Source of the DNA: Planctomycetota bacterium
Lineage (GTDB): Bacteria; Planctomycetota; UBA1135; UBA2386
Length of the DNA: 64,000 bases
Direction: 5' to 3'
Assembly: GCA_020638695.1 (NCBI GenBank)
Contig: JACKIB010000011.1
Location: 121,992 to 185,991, forward strand
In this document: one piece after another, positions 20,825 to 30,828 of the stretch
How positions within the stretch are numbered: the stretch's first letter is position 1
How the letters are laid out: each line of letters opens with the position of its first letter
Translations under genes and position numbers: made by a program
Notes under the pieces: generated by a model
What the model saw: the letters and a program-made list of their open reading frames with translations, nothing else
Database searches by the model: none
Told to the model about the DNA's origin: nothing

Positions 20825-21574
20825 TCACCCGATCTCCGGCCCGCGCACCGCGGGTCCCGACGGCAGCTCGCCGACCCAGCGCATCGCGGCTGCCCCGCCC
20901 GGATCGCCCGACGGCGATCCGGAGAGCTGTTCTCGCTTGAAGATCGGCACTTCCGCCTTCAATCGATCCATCAGGAACTGGCAGGCCGCGAACGCCGGTG
21001 CCCGGTGCACCGCCGCGACCACCACCAGCACCGCGGCCTCGCCGATGGGGACCTCACCGAGCCGATGCACCACCCGCGCGCGGCTGATCTCGAAGCGCTT
21101 CACCGCCTCCTCGAAGATCTGTCCCATCATCCGCCGGGCCATGTCCACGTAGCACTCGTAGTGCAGCGACTCGACCGCGGCCCCGTCGTTGTGGTCGCGG
21201 CACACCCCGGCGAAGGTCACCACCGCCCCATCGCGATCCGAGCGGACCTCGGCCTCCAGCGGGCGCGGATCGATGCGCTCGTGCGTCAGTTCGAAGCAGT
21301 ACGCTCCGGCCGACCGGACCCGCCGCTGATCGGCGGGATGAACGCGACTTCGTCGCCGTCCGCGAGTCGCCGTCCAGCTTCGGCATAGCCCTGGTTGACC
21401 GCGAACGCCACGGGAACTCGGAGCAGCTCCGGCGCGGCCTCGGCGAGCAGCGACCGCAGCCGCTCCACGGTCATGCGCTTCGTCGAGCTCCAGTTCGAGA
21501 ACCTCTTGGCCGAGGATCTCTCGGACGGCGGCAAAGCAGCGGACGGTGATGCGCACGCGCAGATCATGGCACAT
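20825..21574 (-). CDS. Molybdopterin synthase, MoaD and MoaE parts adjoining or fused (frame broken)
   Basis: The first ~80 residues match MoaD (RITVRCFAAVREILGQEVLE, then DGDEVAFIPPISGG with the diglycine that carries the thiocarboxylate). The rest matches the large subunit MoaE (ELTHERIDPRPLE, GAVVTFAGVCRDHN, HYECYVDMA, HRLGEVPIGEAAVLVVV, and the active-site lysine region VPIFKREQL). Together they convert precursor Z to molybdopterin. The boundary is ambiguous: MoaD can end at a TGA at 21286, but MoaE then has no ATG/GTG start with a ribosome site. So either this is a MoaD-MoaE fusion with a one-base error or two overlapping genes. I used ATG 21574; GTG 21556 is an alternative. Confidence 0.75.
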   Translation of the reverse strand: MCHDLRVRITVRCFAAVREILGQEVLELELDEAHDRGAAAVAARRGRAGAAPSSRGVRGQPGLCRSWTATRGRRRSRVHPADQRRVRSAGAYCFELTHERIDPRPLEAEVRSDRDGAVVTFAGVCRDHNDGAAVESLHYECYVDMARRMMGQIFEEAVKRFEISRARVVHRLGEVPIGEAAVLVVVAAVHRAPAFAACQFLMDRLKAEVPIFKREQLSGSPSGDPGGAAAMRWVGELPSGPAVRGPEIG

Positions 21575-21693
21575 CCGAGCAGCGACGGAAGCCACCAATC
21601 GCCACACCTCGACTCAGACGCGGTCGAACAAACGCGCGACACTGCTCGCGATTCGTCCGGGCTCGTGGAACGCGAGGTAGAGTGCGGCTCTCG

Positions 21694-22861
21694 ATGAACA
21701 CAGCACCCGCTGAGCCACGGCGACGGAAGAGGCGCTGGATCAAGGTGAGTGCCGCACTGTGCGGCGCGGTGCTGATCGCGGTAGTCGGGTGGGCGACGGC
21801 CAACTGGACCTTCGTCTCGCGCCTCGTCACCTTCCCGATGTCCCGGTCGTCGACCGCGATCGAGTGCATGCGAGCCGCTGGAGGAGATCCCCGGTGCATT
21901 CTCCCGGGCGTTGCCGAGCGGCGCCGCCGAGGCCGCCGCGTTCGACCGCGCCCGACTGGAGCTCGCTTCGAACTGGGCCGACGCCCACGAGTCGTGTTCA
22001 CTGCTGGTGCTGCACCGCGGCGTCGTGGTGTTCGAGCGCTACTGGCGCGGGTGCCACGCACAGCGCCGGACGGTCTCCCATTCGCTGGCCAAGACTCTCC
22101 TCGGGTTGCTGGTGGGGTGTCGATCGCCCGCGGCGAAGTCGGCGGCCTGGGCACGCCGGTTTCCACCTGCGTCACCGAGTGGTCGGGCACCCGCGAGGGC
22201 GAGATCACCGTCGGTCATTTGCTGTGGATGGAGAGCGGTCTGCACTACTCGAAGAACTACAACCCGCTGTGCGACATGGTGCGGGTGCACCTCGAGCCCG
22301 ACTTGGTGCCGATCCTGCTGGCGATGCACCTCGAGGTCCCGCCGGGACGCGGTTCCAACGCAACAACCTCAACACACAGCTCCTCGGCCTGTTCCTCGAA
22401 CGAGCCACCGGCCGCCGCTACGCGTCACTGCTCTCCGAGCGCATCTGGCAACCGATCCACGCCCGCGACGCCGCAGTGTGGCTCGATCGGGAGCGAGGCA
22501 ACGCCAAGGTGTGCGGCGCCGTCTTGGCCACCGCCCGCGATTGGGCACGCGTCGGCGAGCTGATCCGCAACCTCGGCCGAGTCGGCGACCGGCAGGTGGT
22601 TCCGGCGGCCTGGATCGAGCGGATGGAGCAACCTGCGCCGCACCGCGGGTCATGCGGACTGCATCTGTGGCGCAGCAAGGGACGGCCGGACGCCGGCGTG
22701 CCTCCCTACGTCTATCTCGACGGCCGGGCCAAGCAGCGCGTGTTCGTGCTCCGCGGGCTCGAGCTGGTGATCGTGCGCACCGGGAGGACTCGCGAAGTTG
22801 GAACAACGAGGATCTGTTGGCGCTGATCCTCGCCGCCCGATCGACCGAGGGACCACGGTAG
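21694..22861 (+). CDS. Beta-lactamase-fold serine hydrolase, membrane-anchored (reading frame broken)
   Basis: About 390 residues from ATG 21694. A basic N-terminus (RRRKRRWIK) and one hydrophobic helix (VSAALCGAVLIAVVGW) suggest a membrane-anchored periplasmic enzyme. The catalytic domain has SLVLHRG-like LLVLHRGVVVFERYW, the SxxK motif in VSHSLAKTLLGLLVG, the tyrosine motif region GLHYSKNYN, and later FNNLNTQLLG-like text around QRNNLNTQLLGLFLE. This is the class C beta-lactamase/esterase superfamily, which includes peptidases, esterases and amidases; the substrate cannot be predicted. Breaks are near 21880, 22125, 22355, 22640 and 22780. Confidence 0.75.
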
Positions 22862-22885
22862 CCGCATCCCGGCGCGCGCATCGAT

Positions 22886-24207
22886 TCAGCGCGCGAAACC
22901 GAGTCGCACCTCGGCCGCGTCGCTCAGTTCCAGCACACCGAGCCCCGGCCCCACGGGTGAAGCGATCACCATCTGCACGGTGAGCTTGGTGCCGCTCAGC
23001 ACGTGCGAGTTCGGCAACGCGAACGAAGTCACGAAAGAACCGGTGGCGTCGGTCACCCCCAGGGGCTCATGCATCGCGTTGGCCAGATCGACCTGCACCA
23101 CGCAAGGTCCGGGAATCGTGCTCGGCTTCGCGGAACCCAGGGACAACAGCAATCCGGTCGCCTGGTTGGCCGCCGCGCCGCGCAGCGACCAGAACATCGC
23201 CCGACCGAGGTTCGGGTCGCCGAGGATCAATGCCGGTGTGCGACCGGCGCCGCCACACGGCGGACCGATCGACTGCCACCGGCCCTGGACCGAAAGCCAG
23301 GGTCCGGAACAGGTTGCGCGCCAGTTGCCGGTTGTCACGGCTGGCGAGGCTGGTGCCGGTACGTTGGTGTTGAAGAACGTGTTGCGGTCGAAGTGACCCA
23401 AGATCAGCCCATCGTCCTTCTGCGCCATCACCATCGCACCGTCGCGCGCTCCGGCGGCGACCAGCACTCAGGTTGGCCGGTGTTGCTCAGCTGCCGCACC
23501 TGGAATCCGGTCGCGGTCACCAGAACCGAGGCAACCCACCCCTCCGAGCCGCGCTCGACGTGGAGGTAGCTGACACCCTCACCGTCGAAGTCGTTCACTT
23601 CGTCTGCCGGGCCGGCCCCATCCGGACCCGATACCACCGGATGGGTGGGCTGGACGAAGCGGCCCGCGGTGCTTCGTGAAATCACCGGCACGCCACTCGC
23701 ACTGTCCTGGTAGACGCTCAAGCCGTAGCGCAGCAGAAACTGGTTGTCGCTCTTGGGCGCCGCGTCCCAGTCCGGTCCCCAATTGGCGTCGCTCATGAAC
23801 AGCGCCGAGCCCCCGGCGTCCATGTAGGTGTGGAACGCGCTGACTTCAGCGGCGGAATACACCCGGTTGTTGGAGCCGAACACCACGATTCGGTGCGCCA
23901 GCAGCAGCGCGGCGGTCAGCACCCCCTGCGACTCGATCCACTGCGAGACCGTGAACCCGTCGCTGCGCAACAGCGCGGCCAGTTCGCCGAACCCGTGATT
24001 GCCCGGCTGGGTGCTGGTGTCCTGGATGTCGCTGAGGTGCGCGGTGCGCTGCTGCGGCGTGCCCGAACCGAGACCGCCGCTCCCGTCAGCACCGCGGATG
24101 AACAGGACGGAGCGTCCCAGAGGATCGACCTGCGACTGCGCGGCGAGACCGAGCGGCAAGAGCAGTGGAACGATGGCGAACAGGTGGCGGACACGGCGAA
24201 CCGACAT
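22886..24207 (-). CDS. Secreted protein with DUF4350/GATase-like domain (reading frame broken once)
   Basis: About 440 residues with a signal peptide (RHLFAIVPLLLPLGLAAQ). The N-terminal ~200 residues resemble the class I glutamine-amidotransferase-like fold seen in DUF4350/ThuA-like proteins: FGELAALLRSDGFTVSQWIE, HRIVVFGSNNRVYSAAEVSA, and YMDAGGSALFMSD. The C-terminal ~100 residues (LSLGSAKPSTIPGPC, FVTSFALPNSHVLSG) look like a small beta domain shared by secreted proteins of planctomycete-like bacteria. I do not know its function. One break near 23465. It shares its N-terminal fold type with the two large membrane proteins that follow on the other strand. Confidence 0.55.
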
Positions 24208-24280
24208 GGCGCAGGTGGGGTGGCAGGGGAATGCGGACTCCCGGATTGTAGGAGTTCATCGCTGCCGCGTGTCCAGAGCC

Positions 24281-24352
24281 CCGTCGAGGACGAGATCCTG
24301 CGTTCGAGGAAGCGCGCCGCGACCTCGCGCAATCGCAGCAACTCGGTCATCG
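24281..24352 (+). repeat. Degenerate family B right-half relic
   Basis: CCGTCGAGGACGAG, GTTCGAGGAAG, CGACCTCGCGCAATCGCAG and CAACTCGGTCATCG align in order with the right half of family B, but with many changes and no terminal GTCCGGG. The following ~230 bases up to 24587 hold nothing I can name. Confidence 0.5.
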
Positions 24353-24587
24353 CTCGTCCGATCCGGTGTGGTATCGCCAACTTGCCTTGCATGAGTCGGC
24401 AAGTCCGTGCGGTTCGCTCGCAAGGAACTGCGACGACGCGGCTTGTTTGTTGAAGGGCTGACACTGCGAACACCGCGAGCCGGCCGTGGAGCCGACCTCG
24501 CATGTAGAGAGCTTCGGCGACCCCACGAAGTATCGGGCGAAGAGAACCGTGCCCGTCGCCGCAGTGCTCCGGATACGGTAGCTCCCC

Positions 24588-27314
24588 ATGCTCGAGACCA
24601 CCGCGACCGCGACGGACGACACGGCACCGGATCACGATCCCCTCGTACGCGTGGACCCGTCCACGGATCTCGCGGCGTGCCTCCTGGGTGTCGCCGCCGC
24701 GTGGCTGGCCGCGGACGCTTTCGGTCTGCTCGCATACCCGCTTCGCGCGTCGCTGACCTGGGTCGCGCTGTTGTTCGCGGCGACCCTCACGGGTTTCGGC
24801 CGTTCCGGTTCGCGAGTGCTGGTCGCACTCGGAGTCGGCGCGGGAGTCCTGTGCACCGCGTCTTCACTCGCACCGGTGCGGGTCGCCGGGGTCGCGGTCG
24901 TGCTGCTGTCGCTTGCCGCGGACCGCGGGACGATCCGACTCCGAGCCGCGGGCCAGGCCACGGTCGTGCTCGCGCTGTTCAAGCTGACGATGCAGGCGGT
25001 GCCAACCGTCTGGTTCGCGGTCGACCGCGCGTGTGCGTCGCTCGGTCAACGGATCGGTGAATACGTCGGCACCCCGCTGTCGGTCGGGCCGAGCTTCTTC
25101 GGCATCGATCTGCTGGTGTTGTGCGGCGCGCTCGGGTTGGCGTTCTTCCGGCACACGCGCGGGATCTGGCAGACCGTGCCGGCCGCCGCGGTGGTGCTGG
25201 GTCTCCACTTCGGCTACCTCGCGCTGCTGGCCGCCGCGCCGCGCATCGGGATTCCGATCGACGATGCACACGCGATCCCGCTCGGCGCACTGCTCGGCGG
25301 CGCGCTGCCTCCCGCGGTGTGGTCGGTGGTCGCGGACACCTGGCCGTGGAACGCACCAGCACTGGGCGCACTCCTGCAGCTGTGCGGCGCAGTGTTCTGG
25401 CTGGCGCCACGGGCGCAGCCCGCAGAACGGAAGGTGAACCGCAAACCCGTTTGGTCGGCGCTGGCCTTCGGCCTCGCGTGCGTCGTCCCCCTGCTCGGTA
25501 CGATCAGCGTCGGCGGCCACCAGGGCCTGCAGGGGAAGCGGATCCTCGCGTTCAAGAAGTGCTACGGCAACTGGGAGCGCCCGCAGCACGGCGAGTACGG
25601 ACGCCTGTCGATCGGCATGTACGGCATGTTCGAGCAGTTCGTCCGCTTGCACGGCGCGGAGTTCACGTGCTCCGAGGAGCTCACTTCCCAAGAGCTGTCG
25701 GGCGCCGATGTCCTGCTGCTGATCTACCCGCACAAGCCGTGGCTTCCCGATCAACTGCAACGCATCCGCGACTACGTGTCCAACGGCGGATCGCTGCTGG
25801 TGCTCGGCGAACACAGCACGATCGAGGACGACGGTGCAGTGCGCTTCAACGAAGCCCTGGAGGGTACCGGGATGCAGGTGGCATTCGACTCGGCGACCTT
25901 CGCTGTCGGTGGCTGGTTGCAGAGCTACGAACCCGGATTCCACCCTTCGGTGGTCGGAGTGGACTTGCAGCGCAACCGCTATGGCGTGGTGATCGGCGCT
26001 TCGATGGAAATCGACGGGAACTGCACACCGCTGCTGCTCGGCAAGTGGGGGTTCAACGATCCGGGCGACCGGGCGAACAAGCCCTCGATGATGGGCAACG
26101 ACCGCTACGACGCCGGCGAACGATTGGGCGACGTGATCTTGGCCGCGGAGACACGCTTCGGCCGGGGCAGGATCATCGCGTTCGGCGACACGTCGACGTT
26201 GACCAACGGAATCACCATGGGCGCCCACCCGTTCTCCACCCGACTGCTCGGCTACCTGGCCAACCGACCCAACAGCCCTCACGCCGCGGTTCGGCAGATC
26301 CTCACGCTGCTCGGGACCCTGCTGTTGCTGGGAGTCCTGCTGGCTCGGCACGCCTTCCCCACCACCTGGCTGTGGTCCGTCTTGCTGCTCGCCGCGGCGA
26401 CCACCGCCGGCGTGCGGGTGGAAGAGCGCCTCGGCGCAGTGCTACCCGACGGCCGCGGCGCGGCGCCGAACCGTCTGGCGTACGTCGACACCTCGCACCT
26501 GGGACGCTTCAGCGCCGAATCGTGGCGGGTGAGTGGCACGATGGGGCTACGGATGATGCTGATGCGCGCCGGCTACCTGAGCCTGGAGCTACCGGAGTTC
26601 TCCCGCGCGCGGCTGGAGCGGGCGGGGCTGCTGGTGACGATCGCGCCCGCCCGCGCCTACTCGACGCGGGAAGTCGACGCGATCGAGGAGTTCGTGCACG
26701 GCGGCGGGGTGTTGTTGTGTTGTTGCGGGTACCCGGACCGCGCCGGCTGCGCGGAGTTGCTCGACCGGTTCGGTTTCGCGATCGGCCGAATCGACGCGGC
26801 TCCGGGTCGCGAGCCGCAGCCGATGGGCCACTTCAAGGTGCCGTTCCTGCGCAGCGGCAACCAGGCCGCGTACGTCCGGTTCGACGAGGCTTGGCCGGTC
26901 GCTTGCACCGCCCGGGACGCGCCTCCGTCCGGGTGGGCCACGAGTGATTCGCCCGACGAGCGCACCATCGGGCGCCTCGCCTCGTGGCTGCGCAGTGGTG
27001 CGCTCGCCGGGGCTTTCCCATCCGTCGCACCGTCTCGGCCGTCGCGGGTGCTCGCCTACGGAATGGAGCACCAACCGGTGATCGCAGCGCGACGCGTCGG
27101 GCGCGGATCGGTGGTGGTAGTGGCGGACACGGGATTCGGCCACGACGTCAACACCGAGCGCACCGACGGCAAGCCGATCGAAGGACAACGCGAAAACGCC
27201 GAGTTCTGGCAGTGGCTGCTGGCCGAACTCTCGGGGGCTCCGACCTACTTGCCTGCAGCACTGCGTGCACCCGCCCCGAAGTCCGGCGGCACCACCGAGG
27301 AGAAGTCGAAGTGA
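24588..27314 (+). CDS. Large membrane protein: exosortase-like helices plus DUF4350/GATase-like domains
   Basis: 908 residues, intact frame from ATG 24588. The first ~320 residues are about eight hydrophobic helices. A large extracytoplasmic part follows (KRILAFKKCYGNWERPQHGE, LSGADVLLLIYPHKPWLPDQ, YVSNGGSLLVLGEHST, RGRIIAFGDTSTLTNG), then two more helices (~residues 565-605) and a second domain of the same kind (LVTIAPARAYSTREVDAIEE, GGGVLLCCCGYPDRAG). The repeated hydrophobic-strand plus GGxLL pattern is that of DUF4350/GATase1-like domains. Its stop overlaps the next gene, a paralogue, by GTGA. The helical part resembles the paralogue's exosortase-like region but lacks Cys and Arg at the matching places. 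Function unknown. Confidence 0.6.
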   Translation: MLETTATATDDTAPDHDPLVRVDPSTDLAACLLGVAAAWLAADAFGLLAYPLRASLTWVALLFAATLTGFGRSGSRVLVALGVGAGVLCTASSLAPVRVAGVAVVLLSLAADRGTIRLRAAGQATVVLALFKLTMQAVPTVWFAVDRACASLGQRIGEYVGTPLSVGPSFFGIDLLVLCGALGLAFFRHTRGIWQTVPAAAVVLGLHFGYLALLAAAPRIGIPIDDAHAIPLGALLGGALPPAVWSVVADTWPWNAPALGALLQLCGAVFWLAPRAQPAERKVNRKPVWSALAFGLACVVPLLGTISVGGHQGLQGKRILAFKKCYGNWERPQHGEYGRLSIGMYGMFEQFVRLHGAEFTCSEELTSQELSGADVLLLIYPHKPWLPDQLQRIRDYVSNGGSLLVLGEHSTIEDDGAVRFNEALEGTGMQVAFDSATFAVGGWLQSYEPGFHPSVVGVDLQRNRYGVVIGASMEIDGNCTPLLLGKWGFNDPGDRANKPSMMGNDRYDAGERLGDVILAAETRFGRGRIIAFGDTSTLTNGITMGAHPFSTRLLGYLANRPNSPHAAVRQILTLLGTLLLLGVLLARHAFPTTWLWSVLLLAAATTAGVRVEERLGAVLPDGRGAAPNRLAYVDTSHLGRFSAESWRVSGTMGLRMMLMRAGYLSLELPEFSRARLERAGLLVTIAPARAYSTREVDAIEEFVHGGGVLLCCCGYPDRAGCAELLDRFGFAIGRIDAAPGREPQPMGHFKVPFLRSGNQAAYVRFDEAWPVACTARDAPPSGWATSDSPDERTIGRLASWLRSGALAGAFPSVAPSRPSRVLAYGMEHQPVIAARRVGRGSVVVVADTGFGHDVNTERTDGKPIEGQRENAEFWQWLLAELSGAPTYLPAALRAPAPKSGGTTEEKSK

Positions 27315-29929
27315 GCGCCGCAGGAACGACAGGATCACGGGTGGCGTTGGTGGGAATCGGCTGCTCCGCCACGGCATGGTCGTGGGCGAGCGGCTCGTTC
27401 GGCCCGGTTCCCGAATCCGCGTGGTGGGCGCTGCTGGTGCCCGCGTTCCTGATGCTCCTCGGCGCACCGGTGCGCCTGCCGACAGCGAGGGTCGCATTGG
27501 TGGTCGCACTCGCCGCGCTGGCCGCGGCCGCACTCGACACCGGGCCGCGCCGCGCATTGTGGGCCGCCCTGACACTCGGCGGCACGCTGGCTGCATTCCT
27601 CGACGAATCGCGGCCCGCGCGGCGGATCGCCCACGCACTGCTGCTCGGCGGCGCGATCGGCGCGGCACAGCTCTTGACCCTGTGGTTGCACGCACAAGGC
27701 ACCGCGCGTCTGCCGCGCATGCCAGGGTGGGCGGGCGAGATCCTGGCAGCCGCAGTCCGCGCCGGCGGAGTCGACGCCGCATACCTCGACGGCGAGATCG
27801 CGGTGTTCGCGATGCGCGAGACGCAGCACGTCGCAGCCAGCTGGAACCTGCTGTGCGATCCGATCACGTGCTCGTTCGTGCTCGGCAGCGCGCTGCTGCT
27901 GTCGTTCACCCACAGCTCCGGCCGCTACAAAGCACTCGGCCGCCTGGCCGCGGTCAGCTTGGTGTGGATCGGGCTGCGCGCCGCGCTGCTGCTCGGGATC
28001 CTGGTCCACCAGGTCCTGCGCACCGACTACGACGCGCCTCTGCACCCGGGCGCGTTGCTGCACGACCCCTGGTGGAACGCGGCGATGGCAGCACCTCTCC
28101 TGGCACTGGCTTGCATGGTGGTCGGCCGTGCGCGGGCGACACTTCCGTCGCCGGCAGCGAATCTCGGATCGTACGTTCCGGTGGGCGTGCTCGCGATGAT
28201 CGCGGCAGTCTGCATCACGTTCGGTGCCACCTGGCGGCCCAGCGGCGCCACCAAGGGCGGGCGAGTGCTGGTCGACGAGCACCACTGCCAGATGGACGAC
28301 TGGACCAAGCAGCGGTGGCGCCACAAGCGATTCGACACCACCAGCACCCTGCGCGTGTTCGACCCCGAGTGGTTCGGCGACGCGGCGGCCTACAACTACG
28401 CGACGCTTTTCGACTACTGCTCGCGCTTCTTCACCATGAGCCACAACCTGCAGCGGCTCGACGAAGCACCGCTCGCAGCGACCGACGTATTGGTGCTCAA
28501 GGTACCGTCGCACCCGTTCACCCCGGCCGAAGTCGAGGCGGTTCGCCGCTTCGTCGAGCGTGGTGGGGGCCTCTTGCTGGTCGGTGAGCACACCAGCGTG
28601 TTCGGGTCCGGCGTGTGCCTGAACCAGGTCGCTCGGCAGTTCGGCTTTGCGTTCCGCTACGACTGCCTGTTCCAGCTGCACCGCGAAGGCCCGGACTCGA
28701 GCGCGGTCTACAAGCAGCGCTACACACCGCCGCGCGTACCGCACCCGGTGGTGCAGCGGATGGGTCCACTCGACTTCGCGGTGTCTTGTTCGATCGATCC
28801 TGGGCTGAGTGCGGGTGACGCCGTGATCCTCGGCACCGGCCTGCGCAACGCCGACGCCGACTACTTCTCACCGAACTTCTATCCACAGCCGCACGAGACG
28901 ACGAGCGCGCTGTACGGCGCGTTCGTGCAGCTGTGGTCGACGCGCTACGGAGCCGGCCGAGTGCTGGCGTTCACCGACTCGACCATCTTCGCCAACTTCA
29001 GTGTGTGTGAACCGGGCAAGCGCGAGCTGTTCCTCGGCATGCTGCAGTGGCTGAACCATCAGCCGACCGCGAAGGGGGTGACCCCGCGCATGCTTTGGTC
29101 GGGCGGACTGCTGTCGGCGTTGCTCGCGCTGCTCCTGGCGGGGCTACGACGCGTCCATTGGTCGCTACTGGTCGCACTCGGGGCACTCGGCCACACCGCC
29201 ACTCTGCCGTTGGTGCGCGCCTGGAACGCGCGCACACTGCAAGCTCCGGTGGCGCAGCGCCCACTGCGGGAAGTCGTATTCGAGACCTCGTGGAGCACGC
29301 GCGCCAAACTGCCCCGCACGGGGTTCGTATCCGGGAAGGACGACGAGTTCGGTCTGTTCGAACGCGCGGTGCAGCGACTGACCAAGCGAATCGGCGAACA
29401 GGACCCCGGGGAGACCTGGGTCACCGCCCGAGCTGCGGGTGAGGCGGCACTGCACTCGGACGCGGTGGTCTGCATCTGGCCGAACCGGCGCGTGCCCGCC
29501 GAGCTGCACACCAAGTTGGTCCACTACGTCGGCGCCGGCGGCAAGCTGCTGGTGTTGGACTCGGTGGCGAACACCGACAGCACGAGCGAACAACTGCTGT
29601 CGCCGTTCGGCCTCAGGGTGCACCACGAACGGCGTCGCGACGGTGTACCGGAGTGCGCGAAGGGGCTGCCGCCGCTGCCCAAGCTGCGCCAGGCATCCGA
29701 GGTCGAGGGCGGGACGCCGCTGGTGCGCATCGACGGCACAGCGGTGGGCGCCTGGATCCGGCACGGCAAGGGTGCAGTGGTAGTGCTCGGCTTCGCCGAT
29801 CGCTTCACCGATGCCCACATGGGGATCTCCGGCGACACCATCCCCAACGACGAGGTGCGCAGCGTGCGGCAGTTCGAATACGGGTTGCTGCGCCGCGCCG
29901 TGGCCGATGCACTGGAGGAACGCCGATGA
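27311..29929 (+). CDS. Large membrane protein, paralogue of upstream gene, with exosortase-like Cys/Arg/His helices
   Basis: 872 residues, intact from GTG 27311. About nine hydrophobic helices open the protein. In them a cysteine pair at a helix start (WNLLCDPITCSFVLGSALLL), an arginine in a later helix (LVWIGLRAALLLGIL) and a histidine before the last helix (HPGALLHDPWWN) follow the Cys-Arg-His order of exosortases; this is my inference from layout only. Two extracytoplasmic DUF4350/GATase-like domains follow (ATDVLVLKVPSHPFTPAEVE, ERGGGLLLVGEHTSVFG; SDAVVCIWPNRRVPAELHTK, GAGGKLLVLDS), separated by two helices. Co-translated with its paralogue and with the lipoprotein gene downstream, which suggests one membrane complex. 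Confidence 0.6.
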   Translation: MSAAGTTGSRVALVGIGCSATAWSWASGSFGPVPESAWWALLVPAFLMLLGAPVRLPTARVALVVALAALAAAALDTGPRRALWAALTLGGTLAAFLDESRPARRIAHALLLGGAIGAAQLLTLWLHAQGTARLPRMPGWAGEILAAAVRAGGVDAAYLDGEIAVFAMRETQHVAASWNLLCDPITCSFVLGSALLLSFTHSSGRYKALGRLAAVSLVWIGLRAALLLGILVHQVLRTDYDAPLHPGALLHDPWWNAAMAAPLLALACMVVGRARATLPSPAANLGSYVPVGVLAMIAAVCITFGATWRPSGATKGGRVLVDEHHCQMDDWTKQRWRHKRFDTTSTLRVFDPEWFGDAAAYNYATLFDYCSRFFTMSHNLQRLDEAPLAATDVLVLKVPSHPFTPAEVEAVRRFVERGGGLLLVGEHTSVFGSGVCLNQVARQFGFAFRYDCLFQLHREGPDSSAVYKQRYTPPRVPHPVVQRMGPLDFAVSCSIDPGLSAGDAVILGTGLRNADADYFSPNFYPQPHETTSALYGAFVQLWSTRYGAGRVLAFTDSTIFANFSVCEPGKRELFLGMLQWLNHQPTAKGVTPRMLWSGGLLSALLALLLAGLRRVHWSLLVALGALGHTATLPLVRAWNARTLQAPVAQRPLREVVFETSWSTRAKLPRTGFVSGKDDEFGLFERAVQRLTKRIGEQDPGETWVTARAAGEAALHSDAVVCIWPNRRVPAELHTKLVHYVGAGGKLLVLDSVANTDSTSEQLLSPFGLRVHHERRRDGVPECAKGLPPLPKLRQASEVEGGTPLVRIDGTAVGAWIRHGKGAVVVLGFADRFTDAHMGISGDTIPNDEVRSVRQFEYGLLRRAVADALEERR

Positions 29930-30618
29930 ACACCGATTCACCGCGCCATCGAGCCACCCATCGGGCATGGCTGCTCGTGGCTCTGGTCGGCGGCTGCACG
30001 GCGCGCGGCGCCGGGAGTTCCGTAGACCCCGGGTCGGGGACCCCGCACGCGACGGCGATGCGCGTGATGTACGCCCTGGACACCGGGAATGCCGAGCTGC
30101 TCCGGAAGTGCTTCGACCCCGAGTCCGCCGCGGCGCGCCGCACCGCGCAGATCGCCGCGCTGGGGATGGACGTCGCGCGGCACACCACCGCGCTGTCGAC
30201 CGCGCTCCAGGCGCGTTTCGCCGACCCGTCCGCGAGCTTCGATCCAGCGGATCCGGACCTGTTCCTCCGCCAACTGCGCCGAGATCTGCGCACCGCGCGA
30301 GTCGTCGAGGAACAAGGCGTGCACGAGCTCCGCATCGGTTCCCGTCGCGTCGCGACCTTGGTCCAGCGCCAGGGAACGTGGTTCCTGTCGGCAACCGCGC
30401 CGTTTGGCGGCGACGAGCAACGCGCCGCGGCCGCAGAGCAGCTGCTCCAGCTGTGGCGTACGCACCTGCAAAGTGCAGCGGAACTCGCCACCCAGGCCGC
30501 CGATCGGCAGGCGTTCGACCGCGGACTCGCGGACCTCCGCAAGCGCACCGCCGCGGGAGCCGATCCGCTGTTGCGCGTGCTCATCACTCAGGGCGACAAC
30601 AGCTTGGCGCCGAAATAG
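29926..30618 (+). CDS. Lipoprotein of unknown function
   Basis: 230 residues from ATG 29926, overlapping the upstream stop by four bases (ATGA). The N-terminus WLLVALVGGC looks like a lipoprotein signal with the acylated cysteine in VGGC. The rest is charged and helical (ATAMRVMYALDTGNAELLRK, a middle segment ending RVATLVQRQGTWFL). The middle part is reminiscent of small secreted proteins that carry a nuclear-transport-factor-2-like domain, but the match is weak. Position makes it the third member of the operon with the two large membrane proteins. Confidence 0.55.
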   Translation: MNTDSPRHRATHRAWLLVALVGGCTARGAGSSVDPGSGTPHATAMRVMYALDTGNAELLRKCFDPESAAARRTAQIAALGMDVARHTTALSTALQARFADPSASFDPADPDLFLRQLRRDLRTARVVEEQGVHELRIGSRRVATLVQRQGTWFLSATAPFGGDEQRAAAAEQLLQLWRTHLQSAAELATQAADRQAFDRGLADLRKRTAAGADPLLRVLITQGDNSLAPK

Positions 30619-30667
30619 CGCGCCGCGGATGGTCCGGGCCGGCCGGCGCCCCGCGCGTCGATCCTAG

Positions 30668-30824
30668 GAGTCTGCGCCACAGCAGGGCGATGGAGGTACG
30701 TCGATTTCGACGCTGGTCGCCGCCCGAGAACACGGATGAATTGGTGGATTCGGCGAGGCTCTCGGGGGGTGACAGGTGCTGGAAGGCGCGGATCTCATGG
30801 GCTGTCATTCTGTGGCGCAGACTC
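30668..30824. repeat. Family A palindromic MITE-like element, copy A2
   Basis: Bounded by CTAG (30664-30667) and CTGG (30825-30828). Terminal GAGTCTGCGCCACAG pairs with CTGTGGCGCAGACTC. Slightly shorter (157 bp) and more diverged than the others near the left arm. The central GAATTGGTGGATTC hairpin is kept. Copy B3 follows with no gap. Confidence 0.88.
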
Positions 30825-30828
30825 CTGG

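Noticed and set aside
24864..26351. 495-codon minus-strand ORF
   Set aside because: Gln/Arg/His-rich mirror of the 908-residue membrane protein; not protein-like.
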